A stretch of DNA of 64,000 nt, from positions 1,798,001 to 1,862,000 of the forward strand of contig NZ_CP021323.1 in assembly GCF_002155145.1 (NCBI RefSeq), written 5' to 3'. The DNA is from Kushneria konosiri. GTDB lineage: Bacteria; Pseudomonadota; Gammaproteobacteria; Pseudomonadales; Halomonadaceae. Under the pieces are notes generated by a model. It saw nothing but the letters and a program-made list of their open reading frames with translations. It did no database searches and was not told the DNA's origin. How positions within the stretch are numbered: position 1 is the stretch's first letter; each line of letters begins with the position of its first letter. Shown piece by piece: positions 1 to 7,649 of the stretch. Both the position numbers and the translations under genes were made by a program.

Positions 1-47
1 GGTCAGATGGCAGCATGGCCCGAAAGGGCAGCACAGGGAGCGACGCC

Positions 48-452
48 ATGAGTGATATCAATACCGTAAGCCCATCGAAAGCACTGCGGCCGGCGCCCGT
101 GGCCCTGACATGGGGTGTGCTGGTCGTGGCGTGGGGTGCCTTTTTGCTGCCACAGGCCGGCACCGGTCTTTTGGTCGGCTGGCCGCTCAACCTGGTGGCC
201 TTCTGTCTGGCCATCGTGATCATGGTGCGTGGCCGCACGGTGGCCGGCATTCTGGCCATGGCGGCCTCTTTGGTGGTGTCACCGCTGATCTATCTATTTG
301 GGCTGTTAGTGCTGCTGCTGGCCACGTCCTTCAGCGATGTCGACATCGACATTCAGGAGTCCGGTCCGGTGTATGAACATCATGCGCCTGCGCCGGTCGA
401 GACGCCTTCGCTGCAGATGACCGCGCGCTCACTCGGGCAGCGCGAGATATAA
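48..452 (+). CDS. Small inner-membrane protein, unknown function
   Basis: 134 residues. The ATG at 48 is chosen because AGGGAG at 35-40 lies seven bases upstream; the in-frame ATG at 15 has no such site. After a short polar N-terminus there are about three hydrophobic segments (roughly residues 16-35, 38-55 and 60-85), then a polar, acidic and Pro-rich cytoplasmic or periplasmic tail of about 45 residues. I recognise no family. It stands alone and is followed by a hairpin terminator. Real gene likely from the ribosome site, membrane pattern and terminator; the function is unknown. Confidence 0.6.
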   Translation: MSDINTVSPSKALRPAPVALTWGVLVVAWGAFLLPQAGTGLLVGWPLNLVAFCLAIVIMVRGRTVAGILAMAASLVVSPLIYLFGLLVLLLATSFSDVDIDIQESGPVYEHHAPAPVETPSLQMTARSLGQREI

Positions 453-483
453 AAGGGGCGCCATCACTGGGGCGCCCCTTTCA
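453..483 (+). terminator. Hairpin terminator after the first membrane protein gene
   Basis: A perfect 10-bp stem (453-462 with 471-480, AAGGGGCGCC / GGCGCCCCTT) with an 8-base loop starts directly after the stop codon and is followed by a short T run. It lies between convergent genes and may serve both strands. Confidence 0.75.
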
Positions 484-540
484 CGTGTCGTTCTTTCGGC
501 TGCCGATAAGTCATGACCTCGCATCGACAGTAGAAAGGTT

Positions 541-1395
541 TCATCGCTCATCGGCGGGATAGTCGGTATTGACGCTGGTTTCCCGCCACTGCTCGATTTC
601 CTCAAGCGTCTGACGCAGATGTGCGCTGACCTGATCCACGCCCCAGGCGCCGAGCACCAGGTGATGCGGCGGCTGGTCGTGCTCGAAAATATCGATCATG
701 GCCTGGGCGGCGCGTACCGGGTCGCCGGGCTGATTGCCGCTACCCTCGGAGGTGCCTGACATGCGCGCGCCCACCGTCTCGCGGTAATCGTCGAGGTTGG
801 TCGTGGTCTGCTGCAGTGAACGACCGGCCCAATCGGTGCGAAAGGGGCCGGGAGCGACACTGGTCACCTTCAGACCCAACGGTTCTACCTCGGCGGCCAG
901 CGCGGTCGAAAAGCCTTCGACGGCGTGCTTGGTGGCAGCGTAATAGCCCGAGCCCGGAAAGCCGATGAAACCGGCCACGGAGCTGATGTTGATGATGTGC
1001 CCCTGTCTGCGGGCGCGCATGCCGGGCAGCACCAGGCGGGTCATTTCGAACAGCCCGAACACGTTGGCGTCAAACTGTGCACGTACCTGCTCATCATCGG
1101 CCTCTTCAATCGAGGACTGATAGCCGTACCCCGCATTGTTGACCAGCACATCGATATGCCCGAAGTGCTGCTCGGCGCTTTTGACGACATCACGCAGCTG
1201 CTCGCTTTTGGTGACGTCCAGCCCCAGCGCCAGCACGCGATCCTCGACCCCTTCAGTCAAATCCGTCACACGTGCCCGGTCGCGTGCCGTCACTACCGCC
1301 TTCCACCCGCGCTCGATGACCAGTTGGGCCAGTTCGCGACCAAACCCGGTTGAACAGCCTGTAATCAGCCAGACAGGGTCCTTGCCTGTACTCAT
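541..1395 (-). CDS. Short-chain dehydrogenase/reductase (classical SDR)
   Basis: 284 residues. Nucleotide-binding motif TGCSTGFG near residue 13, NNAG near residue 87, and the catalytic Tyr-Lys pair in YYAATKH with a preceding Ser (ISSVAG) are all present, so this should be an active NAD(P)-dependent oxidoreductase. Sequence style resembles the widespread 'oxidoreductase, SDR family' group that acts on small alcohols or ketones; the substrate cannot be read from the sequence. AGGGAG lies eight bases before the ATG at 1395. It is monocistronic, facing away from the sugar-amination genes. Confidence 0.85.
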   Translation of the reverse strand: MSTGKDPVWLITGCSTGFGRELAQLVIERGWKAVVTARDRARVTDLTEGVEDRVLALGLDVTKSEQLRDVVKSAEQHFGHIDVLVNNAGYGYQSSIEEADDEQVRAQFDANVFGLFEMTRLVLPGMRARRQGHIINISSVAGFIGFPGSGYYAATKHAVEGFSTALAAEVEPLGLKVTSVAPGPFRTDWAGRSLQQTTTNLDDYRETVGARMSGTSEGSGNQPGDPVRAAQAMIDIFEHDQPPHHLVLGAWGVDQVSAHLRQTLEEIEQWRETSVNTDYPADER

Positions 1396-1718
1396 GTGGT
1401 TCTCCCTTTTACCTGGAAAATGACCTGCCGGTCGGGCAGGCGCTGGCCCATCCCGTTGCGGTCACTATAGGTCAGCCGTGTGGCGGGACTTATTGAATAA
1501 AATAATGCGGGGCATAGCGCCATGGTCGTTGCGCTGGCAGCGGCTCGTGAGCAGTGGTCCTTTTGCGACAGGTTTGGAAGGCATCCTGAGATGCGTAAGT
1601 ATTAGTTAGTAAGTTTTTATTCTCGGGGCTACAAAACTAATACAAAAGCATTAACCTTATTAAACTGCAATGCGTTAGAAAGACGGTCACTCAATGACAT
1701 CAGGAGCGGCCGCCCTTC
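1396..1718. promoter_or_regulatory. Divergent promoter region between the SDR and the DegT aminotransferase
   Basis: This 323-bp gap holds no credible gene. It becomes distinctly AT-rich from about 1485 to 1510 and again from about 1590 to 1675, as expected for the promoters of the two divergent flanking genes. I cannot assign exact -35/-10 boxes with confidence. AGGAG at 1699-1703 precedes the aminotransferase start by a rather long 15 bases. Confidence 0.5.
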
Positions 1719-2882
1719 ATGCCCAGTGCATCCTTCATGAATCTGGACGCGCAGTATCGCCGTATCGAACCCCGGCTCAGAGCCGAGCTGGAAGAGGTGA
1801 TGCTGTCTACCACCTTTATTGGAGGGCCGAAGGTGGACGCGCTCGAGCAGCAGCTGGCGGCCCGCGCAGGCGCAGCACAGTGCGTGAGCTGTGCCAGCGG
1901 CAGTGATGCGCTGGTACTGGCCCTGCGGGTGCTCAATATTGGTGCCGGTGACTGCGTGCTGTGTCCGGCCTACACCTTTGCCGCGACGGTCGAGTCCATC
2001 ATTCGAGTCGGAGCGCAGCCGGTACTGATCGATATTGATCCTGACACGTTCAATATCGACCCGCAGGCGCTTGAGGACTGGCTGGATTGCCATGTTTCCT
2101 CCCCGGGGAAGGGGGGTGTCAAAGCCATTATTGCCGTGGATCTGTTCGGTCGACCGGCGGACTACGCTGCACTGGCTCGCCTTGCCAGGCGCTTTGAACT
2201 TGCGCTGGTGGCCGATGCCGCCCAGAGTTTTGGCGGCCATCATCACGGTCGTCCGGTCGGTTCGCTGGCCGACATCACGATCACCTCCTTTTATCCCTCC
2301 AAGCCGCTGGGCTGCTACGGCGATGGTGGTGCGCTGTTCGTCGATGACCCCTCCCTGGCCGAGCGGCTTCGCTCCCTGCGCAATCATGGGATCAGCCCTG
2401 ACCGCACCCGTCATGAAGAAATCGGCATGTGCTCACGTCTGGATGCCCTGCAGGCCGGCGTACTGCTGGCCCGGCTGACCATCTTCGATGACGAGCTGGC
2501 GCAGCGTGAACGTATTGCCAATGCCTATCGGGAAGGGCTTGGAAGGCTGCTGGTCACGCCCGAGCTGCCCGCCAGCTGTCGCTCGGCCTGGGCCCAGTAC
2601 ACGGTACGCCTGCCGGACAGGTCCGGAGAGGACAACGCAGCGCTTGAGAGGCGTCGGGATGCCCTGGTGGCGACGCTTGGAGAGCAGGGAATTCCGGTAC
2701 GCTGCTACTACTCACCGGCGCTGCACCGCCATGTGGCCTATCAGTCAATAACGCATGATGGGCTGGTTCAAACCGACCGGGTTGCCGCGGCCGCCTTCAG
2801 CCTGCCGATGCATCCCTACCTTGAACCGCATCATGTCGAGCAGGTCTGTCAGGCCGTGACAAGCGTCTGTCATGCAGACTGA
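1719..2882 (+). CDS. DegT/DnrJ/EryC1/StrS-family sugar-nucleotide aminotransferase (GnnB- or WbpE-like)
   Basis: 387 residues, normal for the family. PLP-dependent transamination of a 3-keto sugar nucleotide is the expected reaction. The PLP lysine is K195 in SFYPSKPLGCYGDGGA, and the cofactor-binding DAAQS is at 166-170. This K-motif context is that of the WbpE/GnnB type, which makes 3-amino sugars from UDP-3-keto-GlcNAc(A). The ATG at 1719 keeps the family-typical Phe before the Asp-x-x-x-Gln-Tyr start block (FMNLDAQY); an internal ATG at 1737 would remove it. Its stop overlaps the next gene by 11 bp, so the two are co-translated. No other sugar-nucleotide gene is adjacent. Confidence 0.88.
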   Translation: MPSASFMNLDAQYRRIEPRLRAELEEVMLSTTFIGGPKVDALEQQLAARAGAAQCVSCASGSDALVLALRVLNIGAGDCVLCPAYTFAATVESIIRVGAQPVLIDIDPDTFNIDPQALEDWLDCHVSSPGKGGVKAIIAVDLFGRPADYAALARLARRFELALVADAAQSFGGHHHGRPVGSLADITITSFYPSKPLGCYGDGGALFVDDPSLAERLRSLRNHGISPDRTRHEEIGMCSRLDALQAGVLLARLTIFDDELAQRERIANAYREGLGRLLVTPELPASCRSAWAQYTVRLPDRSGEDNAALERRRDALVATLGEQGIPVRCYYSPALHRHVAYQSITHDGLVQTDRVAAAAFSLPMHPYLEPHHVEQVCQAVTSVCHAD

Positions 2883-3870
2883 TCCCAAAGAGGTGCTTCG
2901 TGTGGCCGTGGCCGGCGCCGGGCGTATGGGGGCCCGGCATGTGCGTGCCTTCAATGCGCTGGCCGGGGTAGAGGTCAGTGTGATTCATGACCCTCGTCCG
3001 GCCGAGGCGTGTGATCTGTCAGAGGCCATGCAGCGCCGCTGCACCCAAAGCTATTCGACCTTTCTTGAACGAGCCCGTGAGGCCGACATGGCCGTGATCG
3101 CCAGTCCCACGGCGACACACTTTGGTATTGCGCGGGATCTCATTGGCCGTGGATTGTCGTGTCTGGTGGAAAAGCCCATGACCTTGCGCCCCGCCGAGTG
3201 CCTGTGGCTGGAGCGACTGGCGCGGGCACGGGGAACCGGGCTTTTCTGCGCCCATATCGAACGGTTCAATCCGGCGCTGCAGGCCACGGCGGAGCTTTTG
3301 CGTGCCCATCCCTGGGAGGCGGTCAACATCACCCGATACAATCCCGGCAGCGCGCGGCTCTCCAATGAGTCCCTTGTGACGGATCTGATGATTCATGATC
3401 TGGATATCGTGCAGCACGTCATGGGTCTGAGCTTTGATGCCCTGCTGGATGTCAAAAGCGATGCCGACTGTCAGGACCGCCTGACAGACGCACGCGCCGA
3501 TCATGTGACCGTACGCCTGCAAGGGGATGCCGGCTATCCGGTCACCCTGAGTGCCGGGCGACTGCCGCAGCGCGGTCGTCGTCTCATCCATGCCCGCAGT
3601 ACGCAGGGGAGCCTGCAGGTGGATCTGCTCAATAGTGAGCATCACGCCTGTTTCATGACCCCGGAGCACGCACCGGTACCGGTGGTTGACCCGCCGGAAG
3701 ATGCCCTGACCCGCCAGGCCAGAGCGATGGTCGACAGCGTCATGGACGGGCAGCCCCATGGACTGGCCAATGCCGAGGAGTCCTGGCAGACCCTGACGCT
3801 TTGTCAGTTGATCGAACAGCGACTTCAGCTTGCCGCATGCAGGCCGCCCTCAACGATATCGGACGCGTAG
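2872..3870 (+). CDS. Gfo/Idh/MocA-family oxidoreductase, probable UDP-sugar 3-dehydrogenase (GnnA- or WbpB-like)
   Basis: 332 residues. Rossmann motif GAGRMG at 15-20, the family EKP motif at 100-102, and the active-site block DLMIHDLDI at 171-179 with D171 and H175. The wording DLMIHDLDI is what I associate with GnnA-type enzymes that oxidise the 3-OH of UDP-GlcNAc for amide-linked lipid A; WbpB-type enzymes acting on UDP-GlcNAcA are the alternative. Gene order aminotransferase then dehydrogenase and the 11-bp overlap indicate that the product of this enzyme is the substrate of its neighbour. Family certain; substrate inferred. Confidence 0.85.
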   Translation: MQTDPKEVLRVAVAGAGRMGARHVRAFNALAGVEVSVIHDPRPAEACDLSEAMQRRCTQSYSTFLERAREADMAVIASPTATHFGIARDLIGRGLSCLVEKPMTLRPAECLWLERLARARGTGLFCAHIERFNPALQATAELLRAHPWEAVNITRYNPGSARLSNESLVTDLMIHDLDIVQHVMGLSFDALLDVKSDADCQDRLTDARADHVTVRLQGDAGYPVTLSAGRLPQRGRRLIHARSTQGSLQVDLLNSEHHACFMTPEHAPVPVVDPPEDALTRQARAMVDSVMDGQPHGLANAEESWQTLTLCQLIEQRLQLAACRPPSTISDA

Positions 3871-3943
3871 CCGTAGGTGAAGGGATAAGCTAAAGTCCTT
3901 CATGTATGCCGCCGGGCGGCCAATCAAACAGGAAGATAATGTC

Positions 3944-4075
3944 ATGAAACGCATGATGCTTTTGATGGTAGTGATGCTGTTGTCTGCCGCAGTGCTGGGC
4001 GGATGTAACACCATGCATGGCGCCGGCGAGGACATCTCCGAAGGCGGTCAGGCCATCCAGAACGCCGCTGATTAG
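3944..4075 (+). CDS. Entericidin-type small lipoprotein
   Basis: 43 residues. The sequence starts MKRMMLLMVV, has a hydrophobic core and a lipobox LGGC with the lipidated Cys at 21, then the short amphipathic tail NTMHGAGEDISEGGQAIQN that is diagnostic of the EcnA/EcnB family. AGGAAG lies about ten bases upstream. In enteric bacteria, entericidins are small cell-envelope lipoproteins forming a toxin-antidote pair; only one copy is visible here, so a pair is not supported. It is followed by a strong hairpin. It could share the upstream transcript but is 73 bp downstream and probably has its own promoter. Confidence 0.85.
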   Translation: MKRMMLLMVVMLLSAAVLGGCNTMHGAGEDISEGGQAIQNAAD

Positions 4076-4092
4076 GACGCCGGCCTTCAACG

Positions 4093-4128
4093 CATCAAAC
4101 CCACCGCCGAGAGGCGGTGGGTTTGATG
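4093..4128. terminator. Strong bidirectional hairpin between entericidin and DUF4396 genes
   Basis: Perfect 16-bp stem (4093-4108 with 4113-4128) closed by a GAGA tetraloop. It lies between two convergent genes. There is no long T tract, but the outer stem carries AAAC/GTTT on both strands. Confidence 0.8.
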
Positions 4129-4145
4129 TTGATGGGATCGGTGCG

Positions 4146-4844
4146 CTACATGGCGTGCTTGATGCCCTTGTTGACCAGCAGCCAGTTGGCCGGATAGGAG
4201 GTCAGGAAACCGACCAGCATGGCAATCTGCATCATGAACCAGAATTCAGGCGTGGTCGCATCCATCTCACCGCCCAGAAACAGCGGTGTGGCAATCAGCA
4301 TCCAGAGGTACATGCCGATCTGAAAGGCGATCAGGGACAGCGTGTCAGCCTTGATGGCATTTGTCAGGGCAGTGCGTGGTGAGTCCTCGCCCATTTCACG
4401 GATAGGCAGGTACTGAAACAGGATGCCAAAGGCATAGGCGGCGATAAAGGCGAGCAGGAAATGCCCCGCCATGTGTGAACCGAAAAGGGTAAAGCCAAGC
4501 GCCGTGGCCAGCGGGGCCGCGACGATATCTCCCAGCGTGCAGCCGCCGCCGCAGTGGGTGGCAGAGACAAACACGCCCTGCCATTTGGGCTTGTCACCGT
4601 GATGGTGATGGCCGCCCTGGTGTTCGTGGTCACCATGCTGATGTTGCTTGTTGTGGTGTGCAGGGGCCGCCCGGCCCATTTTCTGATAGACCCACCAGCC
4701 CAGTACCGGCATGTAGAGCCCCGTGATCGGCCAGGTCACATTCATGATGGCCATATGCTGAGGGCGCCTGCGCACATCCATGGCAATCAGGGCGCAGGTG
4801 GCCATCCCCAGCAGCAAAAAGATCCAGGACCAGAAGGTCAGCAT
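4146..4844 (-). CDS. DUF4396 multi-pass membrane protein with His-rich loop
   Basis: 232 residues. Matches the DUF4396 family: an N-terminal helix pair, a histidine-rich loop (about residues 60-82, including HHNKQHQHGDHEHQGGHHHH), the conserved ATHCGGGCTLGD block with Cys residues, and further helices containing HMAGHFLLAF. Function of the family is not established. The Cys and His pattern suggests metal binding, but this is inference. AGGGAG is placed correctly before the ATG at 4844. Monocistronic. Confidence 0.85.
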   Translation of the reverse strand: MLTFWSWIFLLLGMATCALIAMDVRRRPQHMAIMNVTWPITGLYMPVLGWWVYQKMGRAAPAHHNKQHQHGDHEHQGGHHHHGDKPKWQGVFVSATHCGGGCTLGDIVAAPLATALGFTLFGSHMAGHFLLAFIAAYAFGILFQYLPIREMGEDSPRTALTNAIKADTLSLIAFQIGMYLWMLIATPLFLGGEMDATTPEFWFMMQIAMLVGFLTSYPANWLLVNKGIKHAM

Positions 4845-4986
4845 GACACGCTCCCTGTTGTCTTCAGTTTGGTTTTATCTGATGACTCCAAGGTTTAGTG
4901 CAGGCGCGGCGATCCAACAAGGCTGGGGTCAGGCCATGGTATCGATCGATCTCGAAGGCTGTCTGGTCCGTTTGGCCGGTGCGGCG

Positions 4987-5994
4987 TCAGGCTCTCTCCG
5001 GGTGTCGACTCGCCAGCTCGACCCCCTGCCTCAGTGCTTCGATCAGACTGCGCTCGTCAGCAATGCCCTTGCCCGCAATGTCGAAGGCGGTGCCGTGGTC
5101 CACCGAAGTGCGCACCACCGGTAGCCCGACGGTGACGTTGACGCCGGCCTCCAGACCCATCACCTTCACCGGCCCGTGGCCCTGGTCGTGGTACATGGCG
5201 ACGACACAGTCGAAATCGCCTCGTCCGGCGCGGAAAAACAGGGTATCCGCCGGCAGTGGCCCTTCCACGTCCCAGCCCCGGGCGCGCAGCGCCTCGATGG
5301 CCGGCACGATCTTCTCTTCCTCTTCGCCATAGCCGAACAGGCCGTTTTCACCCGCGTGGGGATTGATGCCGCATACGGCGATGCGCGGATGGTGGTTGCC
5401 CGCCCGGGCAAGCGTTTCGTGGGCACGCTCGATGGTGCGTGTCACGAGCCCCGGATTGATGCGTGCGATCGCATCGATGATGCCCATGTGAGTAGTGACG
5501 TGAATGACCTTCATCTTCGGAGTCACCAGCATCATCGAGACTTCTTCGGTACCGGTCAGGTGTGCCAGAAGCTCCGTGTGTCCCGGAAAGATGTGGCCGC
5601 CGGCGTGCAGTGCGGCCTTGTTCAGAGGGGCCGTGCAGATGGCGTCGAGTTCCCCTGCCTCGATCAGTTCCACGGTCCTGGCGATATAGCGGTAGGCGGC
5701 GTCGCCGGCCACTCTCGAGACCTGGCCCCAGGGCAGGTCCTCGGGGATCAGCCCCAGGTCGATGCACTCGATGGCATCGCGCTCGAAACGCGCTTCGGCG
5801 GGCGTTTCGACGACATGTAGCGTCAGGCTTGAACCGACCACCTCCATTGCCTTGCGCAGGCGCCCCGCATCGCCGATGACCAGGGGGCGGCAGATCTCGT
5901 GGACATCATCATGGGCCAGGGCTCTGACGATGATTTCGGGCCCGACGCCGGCGGCATCGCCCATGGTGATACCAATAACGGGACGATTGCTCAT
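4987..5994 (-). CDS. pdxA2: PdxA-family dehydrogenase, probable D-threonate 4-phosphate dehydrogenase (PdxA2)
   Basis: 335 residues from the ATG at 5994, chosen because AGGA lies six bases before it; the ATG at 6000 would be too close. The three metal-binding histidines of the family are visible (GHTELLAHL, HVTTHMGI, MYHDQGH). PdxA itself works in vitamin B6 synthesis, but this copy lies 22 bp downstream of a DUF1537 kinase, and that pairing is the signature of PdxA2 in four-carbon acid-sugar (D-threonate) catabolism, where it oxidises and decarboxylates 4-phospho-D-threonate to dihydroxyacetone phosphate. A role as the housekeeping PdxA is less likely because the usual ksgA/surA neighbours are absent. 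Confidence 0.83.
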   Translation of the reverse strand: MSNRPVIGITMGDAAGVGPEIIVRALAHDDVHEICRPLVIGDAGRLRKAMEVVGSSLTLHVVETPAEARFERDAIECIDLGLIPEDLPWGQVSRVAGDAAYRYIARTVELIEAGELDAICTAPLNKAALHAGGHIFPGHTELLAHLTGTEEVSMMLVTPKMKVIHVTTHMGIIDAIARINPGLVTRTIERAHETLARAGNHHPRIAVCGINPHAGENGLFGYGEEEEKIVPAIEALRARGWDVEGPLPADTLFFRAGRGDFDCVVAMYHDQGHGPVKVMGLEAGVNVTVGLPVVRTSVDHGTAFDIAGKGIADERSLIEALRQGVELASRHPERA

Positions 5995-6016
5995 GAGCAT
6001 TCCTTTTGAATAAGAG

Positions 6017-7324
6017 TCAGTGATGACGGGTCTGGCCCTGCCAGACGCGCTGAAAGGCGTGATCGTCGCCGAACCCACCGGCCTTGGTGATGACCTCAAG
6101 AGGGCCGGCGGTGGTGATTGCGAGCAGCCTTGCCATGCCCGTGTCCGGGGCATCGACCAGCGTCAATCTCGTGATATTGGCGCCCATCAGAATCGCCCGT
6201 GCCGTGGCCCCGCCGGTGGCAATCAGCCGTTCGACACGCTCCAGACGTGGCGACAGCAGACGGGCCAGCGCCAGACTGAGCGCTGGACCTTCGGCGGCAC
6301 AGCGATCCTTGTTCTGGCGAAGACGCACCATGACATCGCAGTGCTGGGCGAGCGCAGCATCCAGACGCGCCTCAAGGGCCGAAACGACGTCTATCGCAGC
6401 ATCCTGGCGCAGATCGCTCGCGTCGATATCGATAAGCGTCAGCGCGTCAACGCTCTCCAGAAGCTGCTCGGCCTGGCGGTGGGAGACGCCGCTCATGCTG
6501 CCAATCACGATCAGGGTCTGCGGATGGCCGGGCGGCATGGGCTCTACGCTGTGGCTGCCGGATAGCCCAAGGGCTCCAGGAAGATGCTCTCCGAGACCTG
6601 CCGAACCGACCCAGAAAACGCCGTCGAGCCGCGCACTCAGCGTCGCCAGACGTGCCAGGTCGGCATCGCTTTCGACGTCGCACACCAGTGCCTGGACGCC
6701 ACGTGCCTGGTGAGCCTCCAGTACGGCCAGCACGTGATCGTCCTTTTGGCCGAGGCCTTCGAGATCGAGGGTGGCGGTCTCAAGCGCGGCCGCCGTCAGC
6801 ATCTCAACCAGGTCTGCCCGGCCCTGAAGGCCTTCGTTGGTCCAGACTTCTGTTTCCTCGACGGGGACACCGTTCAGGTACTGGCGGCCGCCGCGTGTGG
6901 TGCGTCCGGTCGCCGGATAGGCCGGAGCAACGATGGCCATGCCAACGCTTGAAAGACTCGCAATTTCGGCAGCCACGTTGCCGCGCAGGGTCGAATCGAT
7001 CTTTTTGAACAGAAAGCGAAAGTGGCCCTGCCAGGTGGTCAGCGCCAGACGGTGGCGTTGTGTCGCCTCGGCAGCGCTCACCTCGCGTGAGTCCAGATCA
7101 ATGGCCACAACGTCGGCACGCTCGATGTGTTCTGCGCCCAGTACCACAGCGGTGGCAAGCCCTGCACGGGTCGCGCCCACCGCTGAATCGGCAGTGCCGG
7201 TCAGGTCATCGGCCATGATCAATAGCCGGGTATGGCCGCGGGGTTTTTGTCCGTCACTGCCGTCATGCCTCTTTGCACAAGCAGGCATGGCGGGCGTGAT
7301 GCCGGGACCTTCAGAAGCACTCAT
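6017..7324 (-). CDS. dtnK: DUF1537 four-carbon acid sugar kinase (D-threonate kinase-like)
   Basis: 435 residues from the ATG at 7324, which has GGAG five bases upstream; an upstream extension to 7402 is possible but has no ribosome site. The N-terminal domain begins with LLIMADDLTGTADS, the hallmark of the family, and the C-terminal nucleotide-binding domain contains ATGGATARAIL. The kinase phosphorylates D-threonate or D-erythronate at O4, feeding the PdxA2-like enzyme encoded immediately downstream. The usual sugar-acid transporter and regulator are not adjacent. The exact substrate (D-threonate against erythronate) is inferred from the PdxA2 partner. Confidence 0.82.
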   Translation of the reverse strand: MSASEGPGITPAMPACAKRHDGSDGQKPRGHTRLLIMADDLTGTADSAVGATRAGLATAVVLGAEHIERADVVAIDLDSREVSAAEATQRHRLALTTWQGHFRFLFKKIDSTLRGNVAAEIASLSSVGMAIVAPAYPATGRTTRGGRQYLNGVPVEETEVWTNEGLQGRADLVEMLTAAALETATLDLEGLGQKDDHVLAVLEAHQARGVQALVCDVESDADLARLATLSARLDGVFWVGSAGLGEHLPGALGLSGSHSVEPMPPGHPQTLIVIGSMSGVSHRQAEQLLESVDALTLIDIDASDLRQDAAIDVVSALEARLDAALAQHCDVMVRLRQNKDRCAAEGPALSLALARLLSPRLERVERLIATGGATARAILMGANITRLTLVDAPDTGMARLLAITTAGPLEVITKAGGFGDDHAFQRVWQGQTRHH

Positions 7325-7486
7325 GCCGGCTCCAGAAAATGGAAATAAAGATATTTTGATCTTTTCGGTCATTAAAATGATTGAATCAATCATAATTGGC
7401 AAGTTATACCATCACCAGGGGATTCAGAAAATCCTTCCTTGCGACAAAAAGCGCGCCGGGTATTGAGGACAGTGCCGCGGATGGAT

Positions 7487-7558
7487 CTGCTCTGCAGGGG
7501 CAGAGTACTTGCTCCGGAGCGAAGCATCGCCGTCCCGGGGAGAAGACCTGCAGAGCAG
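7487..7558. repeat. 12-bp inverted repeat enclosing a second palindrome
   Basis: CTGCTCTGCAGG at 7487-7498 pairs perfectly with CCTGCAGAGCAG at 7547-7558, separated by 48 bases that contain the 10-bp palindrome GCTCCGGAGC at 7511-7520. The whole would fold as a stem with an inner hairpin on either strand. It lies about 160 bp upstream of the dtnK start codon, so it could be an operator pair, a leader structure or a small RNA; nothing decides between these. Confidence 0.5.
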
Positions 7559-7616
7559 GCCATGTTCGTGGTCGATGGGAGGCGTTATTTCTTGTTGAAT
7601 GGGTCTTTGCGAGAAG

Positions 7617-7645
7617 TGATCAGCGGTGCGGAGCACCCCCGATCA
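7617..7645 (-). terminator. Possible hairpin terminator of rarD
   Basis: Five base pairs TGATC/GATCA at the outside and GGTGC/GCACC at the inside around a GGA loop, starting five bases beyond the rarD stop codon. There is no clear T tract on the minus strand, so the assignment is weak. Confidence 0.4.
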
Positions 7646-7649
7646 TCCT

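Larger units (their letters stand above)
7325..7649. other. Gene-free interval between dtnK start and rarD end
   Basis: This 325-bp interval contains no credible gene. The part next to dtnK (about 7325-7440) is AT-rich and should hold its promoter. The middle contains a long-range inverted repeat (see separate entry), and the part next to rarD contains a hairpin that may end rarD transcription. Confidence 0.6.

Noticed and set aside
1629-2414. 261-residue antisense frame over the aminotransferase
   Set aside because: Opposite a gene with an intact PLP motif; composition is that of a shadow frame.
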